64,000 bases of DNA from Poa pratensis (Eukaryota > Streptophyta > Magnoliopsida > Poales > Poaceae), in assembly GCA_947311845.1 (NCBI GenBank), contig CAMZMU010000041.1, positions 136,552,542 to 136,616,541 of the forward strand. The letters are read 5' to 3'. The translations under genes and the position numbers were made by a program. A model generated the notes under the pieces. That model saw only the letters and a list, made by a program, of their open reading frames with translations. It ran no database searches and was not told the DNA's origin. Positions 22,765 through 33,190 of the stretch are shown in pieces (position 1 is the stretch's first letter; each line of letters opens with the position of its first letter).

Positions 22765-24990
22765 TAGAAAAGCACTTTTCACATCCATTTGTTGCAAGAT
22801 AAAATTATGATGAGATGCATATGCAAGGAGGATACGGATGGACTCAAGGCGAGCCACGGGAGTATAGGTCTCTCCAAAATCAATGCCTTCAACTTAAGAG
22901 TACCCTTGAGCCACCAATCTTGCCTTGTTCCTCACCACCACGCCATGTTCATCTTGCTTGTTCTTGAAAATCCACTTAGTGCCTATAACATTGCGGCACT
23001 CCTTTGGCATCTCAACTAGCTTCCACACCTTGTTGCGCTTGAAGTTATTGAGCTCTTCATGAATTGCATTCAACCAATCCGGATTTTCAATAGCTTCAAA
23101 GACTTTCTTTGGTTCCACAAAGGATATGTGCGCTTGATGTTAACTAAAGTTTGCACATTGTCTTCTAGTCACAACCTTGCTCTTCAAATCACCAATAATA
23201 TTTTCCAATAAGTGTTGTCTTCTTTCCATGGTCTTGACATTTCTTGCATGACGACGGGTGTCGATCTCCTCACGAGAGCTTGGAGGAATCTCTTGATCAT
23301 CTTGATCATTTGTGTCCCGTCTTGACCGGAATGTTGACCTTGATCATCAATATGCATATCTTCAACAATACAAGGAGAAGGTTGATCTTGGTCTTGACCT
23401 TGGCTAGCATCAACAAATGGAGAACTTGGTTCTTTCATAGCAACTTGGTCAACATGAGGAGGGTCTTGGACTTGTTCTTGGGTAGGTGCATCATTTGCTT
23501 CCAAAGTGGGTGCCGGTTCAACTTGTGATGGTGATGAAGTTTCCACATGAGTGGAGCTAGGTCCTTCTTGAGGTGCCTCATGGTGGATCTCAATTGGGCG
23601 AAAGAATCCCATGCCCAATCGCCTTATTGCATCTTGAGGTTCCTCATTATCTACATCATGAACATGAAATTGCGCCACTTGGGAGCCGTCATTCTCATCG
23701 AACTCCACACTACAAAATTCTACAACGGTCCCGAAAGACTTGTCGTAGATTCTATAAGTGTGGGATTCGGCACCGTAACCAACAAAAATACCCTCTAAAG
23801 TCTTAGACTCAAATTTAGATAAACAATAACCTTTGATCTTATAGAAACATTTACAACCGAACACCCGGGTAGTATGAAATATTGGGCTTGTTGCCGGTAA
23901 GCATTTCATATGGAGTGAACTTCTTTCCCGTGCGGAAGTATAGCCGGTTAGATGAGTGACATTCCATGGAGATGGCCTCGGCCCACAAGAAAAGTGGAGT
24001 CTTGAACTCCGCCAACATAGATCTTGCCATATCCATAAGGGTCTTGTTCTTCCTCTCGGCTACACCATTTTGTTGAGGGGTATGCGCAACGGAATATTGA
24101 TGACGAATTCGCTCTTCACTAAGAAACTCATTTAGGGTGTAGTTCTTGAACTCGGAGCCATTGTCACTTCTAATGGCCAATATAGGGACATTGTGTTGAC
24201 GTTGAACTTCATTGGAGAAGTCGATGACGGCTTGTTGGGTCTCACTCTTCGACTTGAAGAAATAAACCCATGTGAATCTTGAATAGTCATCAACAATCAC
24301 CAAACAATACTTCTTCCCACCAAGACTAGGTTGAGGCACGGCACCAAAGAGATCAACAGGAAGAAGTTCCAATATCCTTGTTGATGAAATGATGGTCTTG
24401 CTTGGGTGGGGAGAATCATGCATCTTTCCTTCAACACAAGCCCAACAAAGACGATCTCTAGAAAAAGAAACATTCTCTTTTAGTCCAAGAATGTGGCCAC
24501 CCTTGTGAAGATTTTGCAAAGTTCTCATATTTACATGGGACAAGCGGTGATGCCACAACCACCCCACGTCGGCCTTTCCGAATAAGCACATCGCTTGAGA
24601 GTTGGTTAACTCCAAAAAGTCTACCACAAACAACTCATTTTCGACATACCCAACGTAAGCGACCTTTAGAGTCTTGCTCCACATGAGTACCACAATATCA
24701 ATATCAAAGTGAATGGCAAAACCCATCTTATTAACGGCACGAACGGAAAGTAAATTGTAACCAAGGGACTCAACAAGCATGACAATCACAAGGGTGATAT
24801 CCCTTGCGATTACCACCTTGCCAAGGCCCTTTACCTCCGCTTTAGAATTATCTCCATAAGTGACGGTTAATTGATTTGTTTTTGGTCTCAACTCCGTATG
24901 ATCTCCTTGCTTCCGTTCATATGACTTGTGCATCCACTATCAATCACCCATTTTGACCCACTGGAAGCATAGTCCTACAAGAAATCATTG
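22765..24990 (-). pseudogene. Copia pol, 5' part: protease, integrase, RT first half
   Basis: On the minus strand: the protease active site WVIDSGCTSHM (DSG at 24940-24932), a GAG-pre-integrase HHCC finger (LWHHRLSH ... CWACVEGK, about 24555-24420), and the integrase core with DYSRFTWVYFF, SDNGSEF and PQQNGVAERKNKTL (24330-24040). A C-terminal integrase tail follows (VFGCKCF ... FVGY). RT then begins (WLNAIHEELNNF, TKWIFKNK, ARLVAQGYS, 23060-22900) and continues to [13 protein letters not shown], where the LINE is inserted. Frameshifts lie near 24920, 23880, 23190 and 22890. All catalytic signatures of a Ty1/copia polyprotein are present but not in one frame. Confidence 0.88.
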
Positions 24991-25399
24991 CTTGGTTTTA
25001 GCTACCCATCTCGCAATGGGTCCTTTTTTGTTAGCAACAAGGGTCTTAGGAACCCAAATAGAGTAAGCAATGAAACCATCATAAGGTCCAACATATTTAG
25101 CATAAACATCCACATAATAATCAACATAAAGAATATAGTTGGGGTTAGCATGTCCCGCAAAGTCATTACGAGGAGTGTTGCCCCTTGTGGCATCACCACT
25201 CGTAATGGTAGTCTTCTTTGCTTGTGCGAGCTTGGCCTTCTTCTTGTTCTTCTTCTTCTTCTTCTTGGCAACATAACCAAGACCCTCTTTCCCAATGTGT
25301 GGCTTTTGCATTTGCAAAAGATCATCAAGAGACTTGCTTTGGGAATTAGAGGCCTTGGCAAGTTCGACCTTCAACCTAGCATTTTCCTCAATGACATTT
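24985..25399 (-). pseudogene. Copia gag C-terminal end (after the solo LTR)
   Basis: Continuation of gag on the far side of the solo LTR. It begins in the duplicated CATTT target, reads VIEENARLKVELAKA, has a Lys-rich run (near 25260) and ends at a TAG near 24985, just before the protease DSG motif. Phase is conserved with the 27744-29138 piece once the LTR and one duplication copy are ignored. Confidence 0.75.
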
Positions 25400-27743
25400 T
25401 GAAAGGACAAGGATGTCACCTAGAGGGGGGTGAATAGGCGATTTAAAACTTTTCCGGTTTAAGCTTGATAATTGCGGAATAAAACTAGATGTTTAAAATA
25501 ACAAGCCAACAACCTAAATATACTAGGCTCACCTATGTGCACCAACAACTTATGCTAAGCAAGACAAGCAACAAAGTGATAGCAAGATAAAATACTTCAA
25601 GCACAAAGGCTATCACAATGTAAAGTGCGAGCTTGGGTATAGAAATAACAGAGGCACGTGGAGACGAGGATGTATTTCCGAGTTCCTCCTTTTTAGGGGA
25701 GTACGTCTCATTGGAGGGGTGTGAATTTCAAAATCAAGACGCCACAAATGGCCTCACCCTATTCTCCGATGAACCATGCCCAAAAGCTCGGTTCACCTTC
25801 CACTATTGATTTTCCTTTTGGGCGGAAATCGAGTCCCTTACAACAATCTTGAGGCACAACCCACAAAAGGATTGGGGGCTCCCAAGTGTCCACAAATGGC
25901 CTCAACCGCCACAAAAGGCGTCTAGGGTCCAAAGACCCAAGAGTAACAAGCTCACGAACTTTCACTTCCACGAATCCTCGTGGAGAGCACAAACCAATGC
26001 ACAAAAGCAATGACACAAACACAAGAAGTTCTCAAGTCCTTCACTCTCAAATCCCACCAAAAGCAACTAATACTTGTGGGGGGAGAAGAGAGGAAGAACA
26101 AAGAAGAACTCAACAAATGGAACTCCAAGATCAAGATCTACTAGGTTCCCCTCACTTAGAGGAGGAATGGATTGGTGAAATTGTAGATCTAGATCTCCTC
26201 TCTCAAATCCCTCAAAGATATGCAAGAATCATGGGAGGAATTGAGAGAGAGGCAAGCTTTCCAAGGTCAACAATGGAGGTGAGAGAGGGGGAAATTTCGT
26301 GCTTGGAAGAGCTAACCCTTTGGGGAAGAAGGGGGCTTTTTATAGGTCCCCAGAAAAAGAGCCGTTGCAGGAAACTTTAACCAGAGACTCCGGTCCAGGA
26401 GGGCCGGAGACTCCGGACTCCGAGGGGGTAGAGACTCCAGCCCCAACCGGAGACTCTTGGTCACTCCGGACCAACTTCGGACCGAAGGCAGAGAGCACCG
26501 TCTTGTGGAGCTCTTCGCTCCAAAACCTGATGGGCCGGAGACTCCGGCCCCTGAGAACCCCTGAGGCCAGAGACTCCAGTTGAGGCACACCGGAAACTCC
26601 GGCCCTGGCACACCGGACACTCCGGTCAGGAAAAACAGCAGGAAAACTGCAAAACCTGAAATGCAATAACTTCCTCGTTCGAACTCCAAATCGGGTGAAA
26701 CCAATTTTGTTGGAAAGGTGGCGACAAGAGCTTTCCTACAAATATTAAGAACCATAAATAGAGTTAAGTTGACATACATGGAAAGGTGTGGAACTTTCCT
26801 CACGGATAAACCGATAATATTTCCAACACGAAAACACAACAAGTTTTCCATCCGGACTCCGATTTCGATGATCTTGGGTTTGTCGGAATCGCAATGAAGA
26901 GCTTTACAAGATCATGCATAGAAACATCATAGTCCATCATGTGAGGGGGAGACCATAAGGAGAGAGTTTGACCTCTCTTAGAAAAGACGCACCGGTAAAA
27001 GCTCCAACATAAAAAACGCAACAAGATATTCATGAAATCCGTTTTTGATGAACTAGAGTTGGTATGGAGATGAACACAAGCTCTAAATCCTCACATGGAT
27101 AAAAGCCAAATAAGAACCAAGAAAGATGATATGCCAAGTATGCAAAGGTTTGAGCTCTCCACAAAGATGCGATCAAGTTACTCACTTGAGAGCCCCTCTT
27201 GATAGTACGCCGTTTATCCTATAACCTGGTCTCCCACTAACACCATGAGACCGGTAAAATAGAAACCCTATCAAGATCATACCTTTGCCTCGCGCATTCC
27301 ACTTGAGCTAGATAATGACGATCATGACTCGCTCAAGTTGGAACACCTTTCTTGATTGTGATTGCTAGCACATGCTTGATGAAAACTTCTCCAAATACTC
27401 CCCCATACTCCATGATGGGAGAGCCTTGCTAAGCTCCATATTCATGTATCCACTTGCACTTCATCTTCTTCTCTTAATGTATAAGATGGCTTGGAGCTAA
27501 ACATGAATGTTCACTCAATCTTCTTTTCTAAGCCATGCTTGCAATAAGCTCAACTCTAGATGACCATTCTTCACATAAACCCTTGGATAGAACCTTGGTC
27601 ATCATATAATCTTCTAGAGTCCAACACATGAATTCCAATCTTTTACCATGGACAAGATCTATAAGGATATCTCAATGCAAACATTAGTCCATAGAGATTG
27701 TCATTAATTACCAAAACCACACATGAGGGCACATGCACTTTCA
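25400..27743 (-). mobile_element. Solo LTR (2344 bp) inserted in Copia gag
   Basis: It begins TGAAAGGACAAGG and ends GTGCACTTTCA (TG...CA with short inverted TGAAAG/CTTTCA ends). The 5-bp duplication CATTT is perfect (25395-25399 and 27744-27748). It has no internal domain, primer site or pol. Its middle shares the CCGGAG/CTCCGG repeats and several long words with the LTR of the surrounding element, so it belongs to the same or a sister family. A solo LTR normally forms by recombination between the two LTRs of a full element. Confidence 0.9.
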
Positions 27744-29138
27744 CATTTGCATGATCACAAGAAGTAGTAGGGGAACTAGGAACATTGGTTTTAGATGATT
27801 GAATTTGAAGTTGTTCAAAAGACTTGGTGAGAATAGAGTGTTCACTCTCCAAGGCCTTGTGAGCCTTGGTGAGCTTCTCTAGCTCCTCGGTTAGTCTATC
27901 ATGACCAACACCGAATTCAACCTTTTCTTTCTTGTAAAGCTTATATATTGCAATAGCATGGTCACGTTCTTTAATGATTTGAGAAAAGATTGCATTTTGT
28001 GACTCATCAAGATTTTCAAGTTTCTCTTCAAGAGAAACACGAAGCTCATGCTCTTCTTCAAGAGCCACATTGAGAGCGGCAATGTCATTAGCATACTCTC
28101 TTTCAAGTCTCTCCTTCTCGTCAAGCTCCTTTTGAATCCGCCCATAATCGCTCATAAGAGCTTCAAAGCGTTTCTTGGCTTCACCTTGCAAGTTAGTCAT
28201 GAAACGATCCAAAGCAACATTTTCTTCCTTTACTCTAAGACTCATAAGATCATCCATTTCATTTATAGTCTTGGAGGAGGAAGGAGATGATACCTCGGTG
28301 TGCTTGGCAATGAAACACTTGGCGGATTGGATGGGGATGTTCTCATTGGGGGATTTGAAGAGAGATGGTGATGTTGATGAAGTAATGGCAATAGCGGCCA
28401 CTTCACTTGTGGTTTCTTCTTCATCGCTCTCACCCCCGGACATGTACTTCTCTCTTGTCACCAATACCATTCTTGAAGGAGGCTTCTTATTGGGAAGGTT
28501 CTTCTTGAAGAAAGGTTTCTTGCTAGGGAACTTTGAGGCATTCTTGAGAACAAGCCTTCCTCCATGTTCTTCACGGTTCTCATAGGGACACTCGGCAACA
28601 TAGTGATATCTATCTTGGCAATTGAAGCAAGTCTTCATCTTTGGGTTGCCCTCCTTGAAGCCACTAGATTTGAACTTTTGCTCCACTTGAGCTTTAGCTT
28701 TGGATGGATTCTTCCAAAAGGTCCTTACCGCAAGAGCCACATAGTTCTTATGAGCAATCTTGAGTTCTTCGAGGTCCATGGAGGACACATCTTCACAATC
28801 TTGATCTTCATTGTGTTCAACCACCTTGGCCTTCAAAGCAAGTGAAGCTCCTTGTTGCATTCCAATAGCACGGGCACGAGAGACTTGTGCAATTTTGGCT
28901 TGGACTTTGAAAGATTGCATCTCTTGCATGACTTCATTGGAGGTCAATTGTGGATAGTTGTGCCTTCCTTGGAGACTCTTCAAGTCGACCGGTTCAAAGG
29001 GAAAGAGAGCATTCACATACTTCCTCTTGATCCAATCATCATTCAAATGGGTCCCACTAAGAGCTTTATAGGCATTGGCAAGGGACTTGAGTCTTCGATA
29101 CATTTGCTCATGGTCTTCTCCATCTTCCATACCTCTAG
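27744..29138 (-). pseudogene. Copia gag, central part with CCHC zinc knuckle and coiled coil
   Basis: On the minus strand it begins at MEDGEDHEQMYRRLKSL (about 29138) and contains the zinc-knuckle-like CFNCQDRYHYVAEC near 28620. It then has a long coiled-coil region rich in Glu/Lys/Leu (LEEEHELRVSLEEKLENL). Compared with a standard CCHC (CX2CX4HX4C), the spacing C-N-C ... HYVAEC is kept. It stops where the solo LTR enters at 27744. Apparent coding that continues into 27643-27743 is LTR sequence. The missing gag N-terminus lies in the inverted block at 29875-30991. Confidence 0.8.
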
Positions 29139-29824
29139 CCAACGAGCTCGCCCCAAATTGAAGTCCACCATTATTGCAAACTCAAGAATCACTAAATCTC
29201 CCAATCCCTCCACCCAAACTCGTTGATCTTTGGAGGATTGAAGTAGAAGACCCGGATCTACTACTTCACCAAAGCGTTCTTTATTTCCCCCCTCATTCAC
29301 TTGTGGGATTCGAGCCTAGGGTTTCCACTAGGAAAGCCTAGGCATCTTGTTATACTTACTTGCCTGTTACTTTTGTGTAGCAGGTGTTGTGGTGCTTGGG
29401 AGCCCCCAATCCTTTTGTGGGTTGATCCTCAAGTTTGTTGTAAGGGCTCCGGATTCCGCCTTAAAGGATTCCGATAGTCGAAGGTGAACCGAGCTTTTGG
29501 GTAAGGTTCATCGGAGAATAGGGTGAGACCATTTGTGGCGTTTGAGTTTGAAACTCACACCCCTCCAACAAGATGTACTCCCCTAACAAGGAGGAACTCA
29601 GGAATACATCCTTGTCTCCGCGTGCTTCCCGTTCGGTTACTCCTTACTCGCTAGTTCTTACTTGTATCGTGCTTAGTCTAGTGTTAACTTGTCATATAGG
29701 TAAATTTATCTTAGTTGCATACCTAGAGAATTTACCTTTGTGTCAAGCCTAAATTCGAAAAAGAGCTAAAAATTGAGTAGCACATATTCACCCCCCTCTA
29801 GGTGGCCATACCGATCCTTTCAAT

Positions 29825-29836
29825 TGGTATCAGAGC
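29825..29836 (+). other. Primer-binding site, initiator tRNA-Met type
   Basis: TGGTATCAGAGC lies three bases after the LTR end (CCTTTCA at 29816-29822). It is complementary to the 3' end of plant initiator tRNA-Met and is typical of Copia elements. It is on the plus strand because the block is inverted. Confidence 0.9.
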
Positions 29837-29874
29837 CCCGACTCTTTATTCGGGCTTAACCGTCTAAGAGAAGT

Positions 29875-30991
29875 ATGCCTATCGATGAGCATGGAGTTGA
29901 GATTCTCGAGCTTCCCACCGAGTCCACTTCGGTTTCCGTGGAGGACTTCAATAAGTCCTCTATGAAAAGTAAAATGGACAAGTTGCTAGAGATGATCTTG
30001 AAACTCATGGAAGCTAAGGATATCTCACCTCCACCCACCGCTCTTTCTTCGGAGGTTGATAAACCCAAGAATGAAGAGGTTGGTGGGAAGAAGGGGGTTG
30101 ATAAAGATAAAATTGACACCCCAATTAAACCACCTAATGGGTCGGGAGTATATGGTGCAGTTCCTTTTCCATACTCTCCCAACCTACCTATCCCCCATCC
30201 TCCTATACACCTAAGGGGAAACCCACCTAAGCTAAATGCATCTTTGTTTACTAAATGGCAATCTTCTATGAGATCTTATGTGAACAGTGCATCTATCAAG
30301 CTTTGGAGGATCATTGAGCAAGGATATCAAGCCGTGGATGAATCCAACAAGACAAGAAGAGAAATAGTTGACTTTCGTGTGTGCGATCGATGTTAGGCAG
30401 AAGGCGCGCACGAGCGAAGCCCGGGCGCGTCCATGACTGTGCTGACATCGAACATAGCAGCACTCATGTGGCATTATTTTTCTGTAAAATGTCTAATTGG
30501 TATTTTTGTGTCCTAAGAGTAGTTTGTTTTTTTATCTAAGGCGACATAATTATTTAAAAATAAAACACATAATAATTATTTCATTATTTTTTATATTTTT
30601 GGCTTATGTTATTGTAAAATGTTGGTAGCTTCTTTGATGAAAAAACGACGAGGGCGATTTTGTTTCAAAAAATACATGTTTATCGTTATCAAGTGTACAT
30701 TCTTTGTTCAAACACCTTCATCAGCTTCCTCCTCTCTCTATCTAGAGAAGCGATCCCCGAAGTAAATGTATAACAAGTTGTTTTTTATGGGAAGTATTGT
30801 AGTTTTATTAATCTAAATGCCACCGCTTTTGACTTGATCTGAGATGCCGTGGGAGAAGATGATATGTCTCACATCGAGCATTGTACCACCGCCAAAGAAG
30901 TTTGGGCTTGTCTTGTTGAGGTGTTCGTTGGAAATGAAAGCATGAAGAGAAACCGGTTTGAGGAAATGAGCAACAAGGCCAAAGGGTTCTT
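29875..30991 (+). pseudogene. Copia gag N-terminal part, interrupted by about 430 bp of foreign sequence
   Basis: It starts MPIDEHGVEILELP at 29875, then a proline-rich stretch and the gag core (PPKLNASLFTKWQSSMRSYV; LWRIIEQGYQAVD). The frame is lost near 30380, after EIVDF, and gag resumes near 30815 with LNATAFDLI, an in-frame TGA, then GEDDMSHIEHCTTAKEVW and NKAKGFF at 30990. The 30380-30814 insert is AT-rich, with a short GC-rich start, no ORF and no visible inverted ends or poly(A). I cannot classify it. Confidence 0.75.
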
Positions 30992-31236
30992 CATAGGTGG
31001 AGGGGTATTTATGCTCCTCCCAAAATTGTAGCCGTTGCAGTCCACTTAGACCGGAGTCTCCGGTCTAGGAGAGCCGGAGACTCCGGCCTGGGCGGAGACT
31101 CTGGGGTCACTCCGGACCAACTCCAGACGGGAGGCAGAGAGCGCCGTCTTGTGGAGCTCTTCGCTCCAAAACTTGATGGGCCAGAGACTCCGGCCCCTGA
31201 GCACCCCTGAGGCCGGAGACTCCGGCCAAGGCAGAC
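30992..31236 (-). repeat. 5' LTR remnant of the Copia element
   Basis: It matches the distal part of the LTR at about 12590-12725 in the same orientation (GGTGGAGGGGTAT..., then the CCGGAGTCTCCGG block, 31049-31065 and following). It extends further right (GTCTTGTGGAGCTCTTCGCT), matching the solo LTR near 26500. Similarity ends near 31236, so the LTR start is lost. Confidence 0.7.
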
Positions 31237-32055
31237 ATATTGCAATCTCCTTTTTTCCTTGACAATTGTTTCGATGCAAAGTAAATATTTCTTTTAATTC
31301 ATGCACGACTTAACATCATGTTAGATAATTCCTAATGTCGTTGCCTAACACACAAAACACCTAGGGGATATAAAATGTGTTCTTTCATCTGCCCACTCCC
31401 GCAATGCTGTGGGCCCAGATCACGCGCAAAATTGACGGTTCAGATTCCGATAGCAAGTACGCTCGGGCACCAAAACGCCGCTCCCACTTGATAAGTGTTT
31501 CCTTACCACCGTATGAGAGCATTTTCTCTTTCCAACCACTAAACAACTTACATATTCTATCAATGATATGTTGAAAAGAGTTAGATCTGTCTACCCCAAC
31601 CAAAGGAGGTAAACCCAAGTATTTATCCGTGATAGCTTGCGTCAAGTTGTATCGCGGCAAGCTGTGATTCCATAAGAATACCTATGGGCCTTTTGGGCCT
31701 AGCCTATTCTTTTGGTATTGCTTGTAGCATTCTCTTCTCTTGGGCCACGAAAACTACTTCATCCAATGGTAAATAAAAAGGGTGTTGAGATTGTTCATTA
31801 CGTTTGTTTGTCTTGTAATTTTGATATGGGCTTGTTCCATATCCTGTGACAAGAGATATCCCAGTTGACGCTCTTAATGATACTATTATTACTTACAATG
31901 ATGCAAAAACATTCAGCAATCAGCAGCTCAGTGTTTTGGGCATTGAGATTTTGGGCTTGAGTTGAGTTGCATCACGCTGGTATCTAGCGTGTCAAGTCCA
32001 TTCGTCTAGAGCTCCAGGTGCTAGCGACTCGATTGGAGCTCTTGTTCGACGCTCA
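31237..32055. other. Intergenic; short LINE fragment at about 31480-31660 (minus)
   Basis: 31480-31660 on the minus strand encodes DKYLGLPPLVGVDRS and GWKEKMLSYGGKETLIK, the RT thumb region of a LINE, with no flanking RT sequence. The rest of this stretch shows no gene, RNA or repeat I can support. Confidence 0.6.
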
Positions 32056-32058
32056 TAA

Positions 32059-32283
32059 GGGCATGTACACTGCGTGACGCTTAAGCAGACACTTAAAAAG
32101 TCAATTCCCCTTCATACGAAAGCGTCCGACGCTAGGGGAAGGAATTTTGTGTGTATTTCCTAAACGTCCGACTCTTATTTAGCCACCGACGCTAGAAAAC
32201 TGATAGGATTTGATGAGAACCGCCGAAACAGGCTAGGATTTATTTCCTAGCGTCTGTACAGGCGCCTCAAGCTGTACATGCCC
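32059..32283. mobile_element. Tourist-like (PIF/Harbinger) MITE
   Basis: A 225-bp element with inverted ends GGGCATGTACA... on both sides and the 3-bp duplication TAA at 32056-32058 and 32284-32286. It has no ORF. The internal words CGTCCGACGCTAG and CTAGCGTC occur on both sides of the centre. Confidence 0.85.
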
Positions 32284-32286
32284 TAA

Positions 32287-33190
32287 GGCTCACTGGTTGT
32301 CATGGCTGGGCTGGTCCAATAGGGTTTTCCTATTTTCGTTATTCTTTTGTTTGTGGATGTTTTCTTTTCTGTCTTTTTGTTCCCTTTTTATTTTTGTTTT
32401 CTATTCTCTCTTCGAATACTAATATGAATATTTTACAAAACATAATTCATAAAGTTGAGAGAAAATATTTAGGAAGTCCAAAATTAATTTCAAAAGGCTA
32501 AAAAAATTGTATGTCTAGCTCAAAATATTGTTCGCGAGGTAAAAAAATGTTCATATGAGTGAGAAAAAAAAATGTTTGCACAATACAAAAAATTGCGGTG
32601 AGTTTAGAAAAGAATGTTCGCACAATACCGCGCATGTGAACCGCCAACGTGTCGACCCCAACGCGTGATGGGACATTTAACTTGTGAACATTTAAATGTG
32701 TTATAATTTGTAATGTATCTTTTCTGTGTTTCTGCCTTTGAATTATTATGAAAACAATACTTGTTCAATGCAATGTTTGTTTTAAGAAAAAATTAGTTGC
32801 CTTCTGGGGCGCCCAGGGTTCGACAAATTACTGGCTCCGCCTCTGAGCAGTGAGCACAGTGTTTGGTAGATGAGTGTGACTCTATTTAGCGTGACTGTTT
32901 CTGCACTAAACCATTTCGAGCGAAGAACAGTTCCTGTTAATGGTGAGAAGCACGCATCAGCATTTACTAACACATATGCATCTCATCACCATGAATTAAT
33001 GTACACACTGTTGATATCAATCTCCACACAACGCTAAGTACTACAGTAACACTGTATAGTTCACACGCACGATTAGTACTTTTTTCCCAACAACATCAAT
33101 CTTAGCAATCGTGAAACAAGCAACCGACCGACCAGTCCTGATCACTGTCCAACTCCAACAAACAATCCAAAGAGGCGTCCGGTCCGACGC
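32287..33190. other. AT-rich intergenic and phospholipase C 3' flank
   Basis: No convincing ORF, RNA gene or transposon end. About 33000-33190 is probably the 3' UTR of the phospholipase C gene. I see no strong AATAAA on the minus strand near it. Confidence 0.4.

Larger units (their letters stand above)
29134..30991 (+). other. Inverted block of the Copia element (LTR part, PBS, gag N-terminus)
   Basis: From 29139 to 29822 lies the 3' two-thirds of the LTR in plus orientation, opposite to the rest of the element. It is followed by the primer-binding site and the gag N-terminus up to NKAKGFF near 30990. The outer neighbours complete the picture: gag resumes at 29138 on the minus strand at MEDGEDHE, and the missing LTR part is at 30992-31236 in minus orientation. 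Both breakpoints fit one simple inversion of about 1.86 kb. Confidence 0.7.
11904..31236 (-). mobile_element. Copia-type LTR retrotransposon (minus strand), nested and rearranged
   Basis: Going down the minus strand: a remnant of the 5' LTR (31236-30992), gag, protease, integrase, RT and RNase H in the Copia order (integrase before RT), then an extra ORF (14664-13099) and the 3' LTR ending in TG...CA fashion at 11904. A LINE (17116-22749) and a solo LTR (25400-27743) are inserted in it, and the block 29134-30991 is inverted. The primer-binding site matches initiator tRNA-Met. The far right end of the 5' LTR is missing, so the element has no measurable target duplication. All coding parts carry stops or frameshifts. 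Confidence 0.85.

Noticed and set aside
27643..27743. Apparent C-terminal extension of gag
   Set aside because: These bases are the start of the inserted solo LTR, shown by the TG end and the CATTT duplication.
29134..31236. A second, independent plus-strand Copia element
   Set aside because: It lacks its own gag remainder, pol and second LTR, and its broken ends complement the minus-strand element exactly, so an inversion is simpler.
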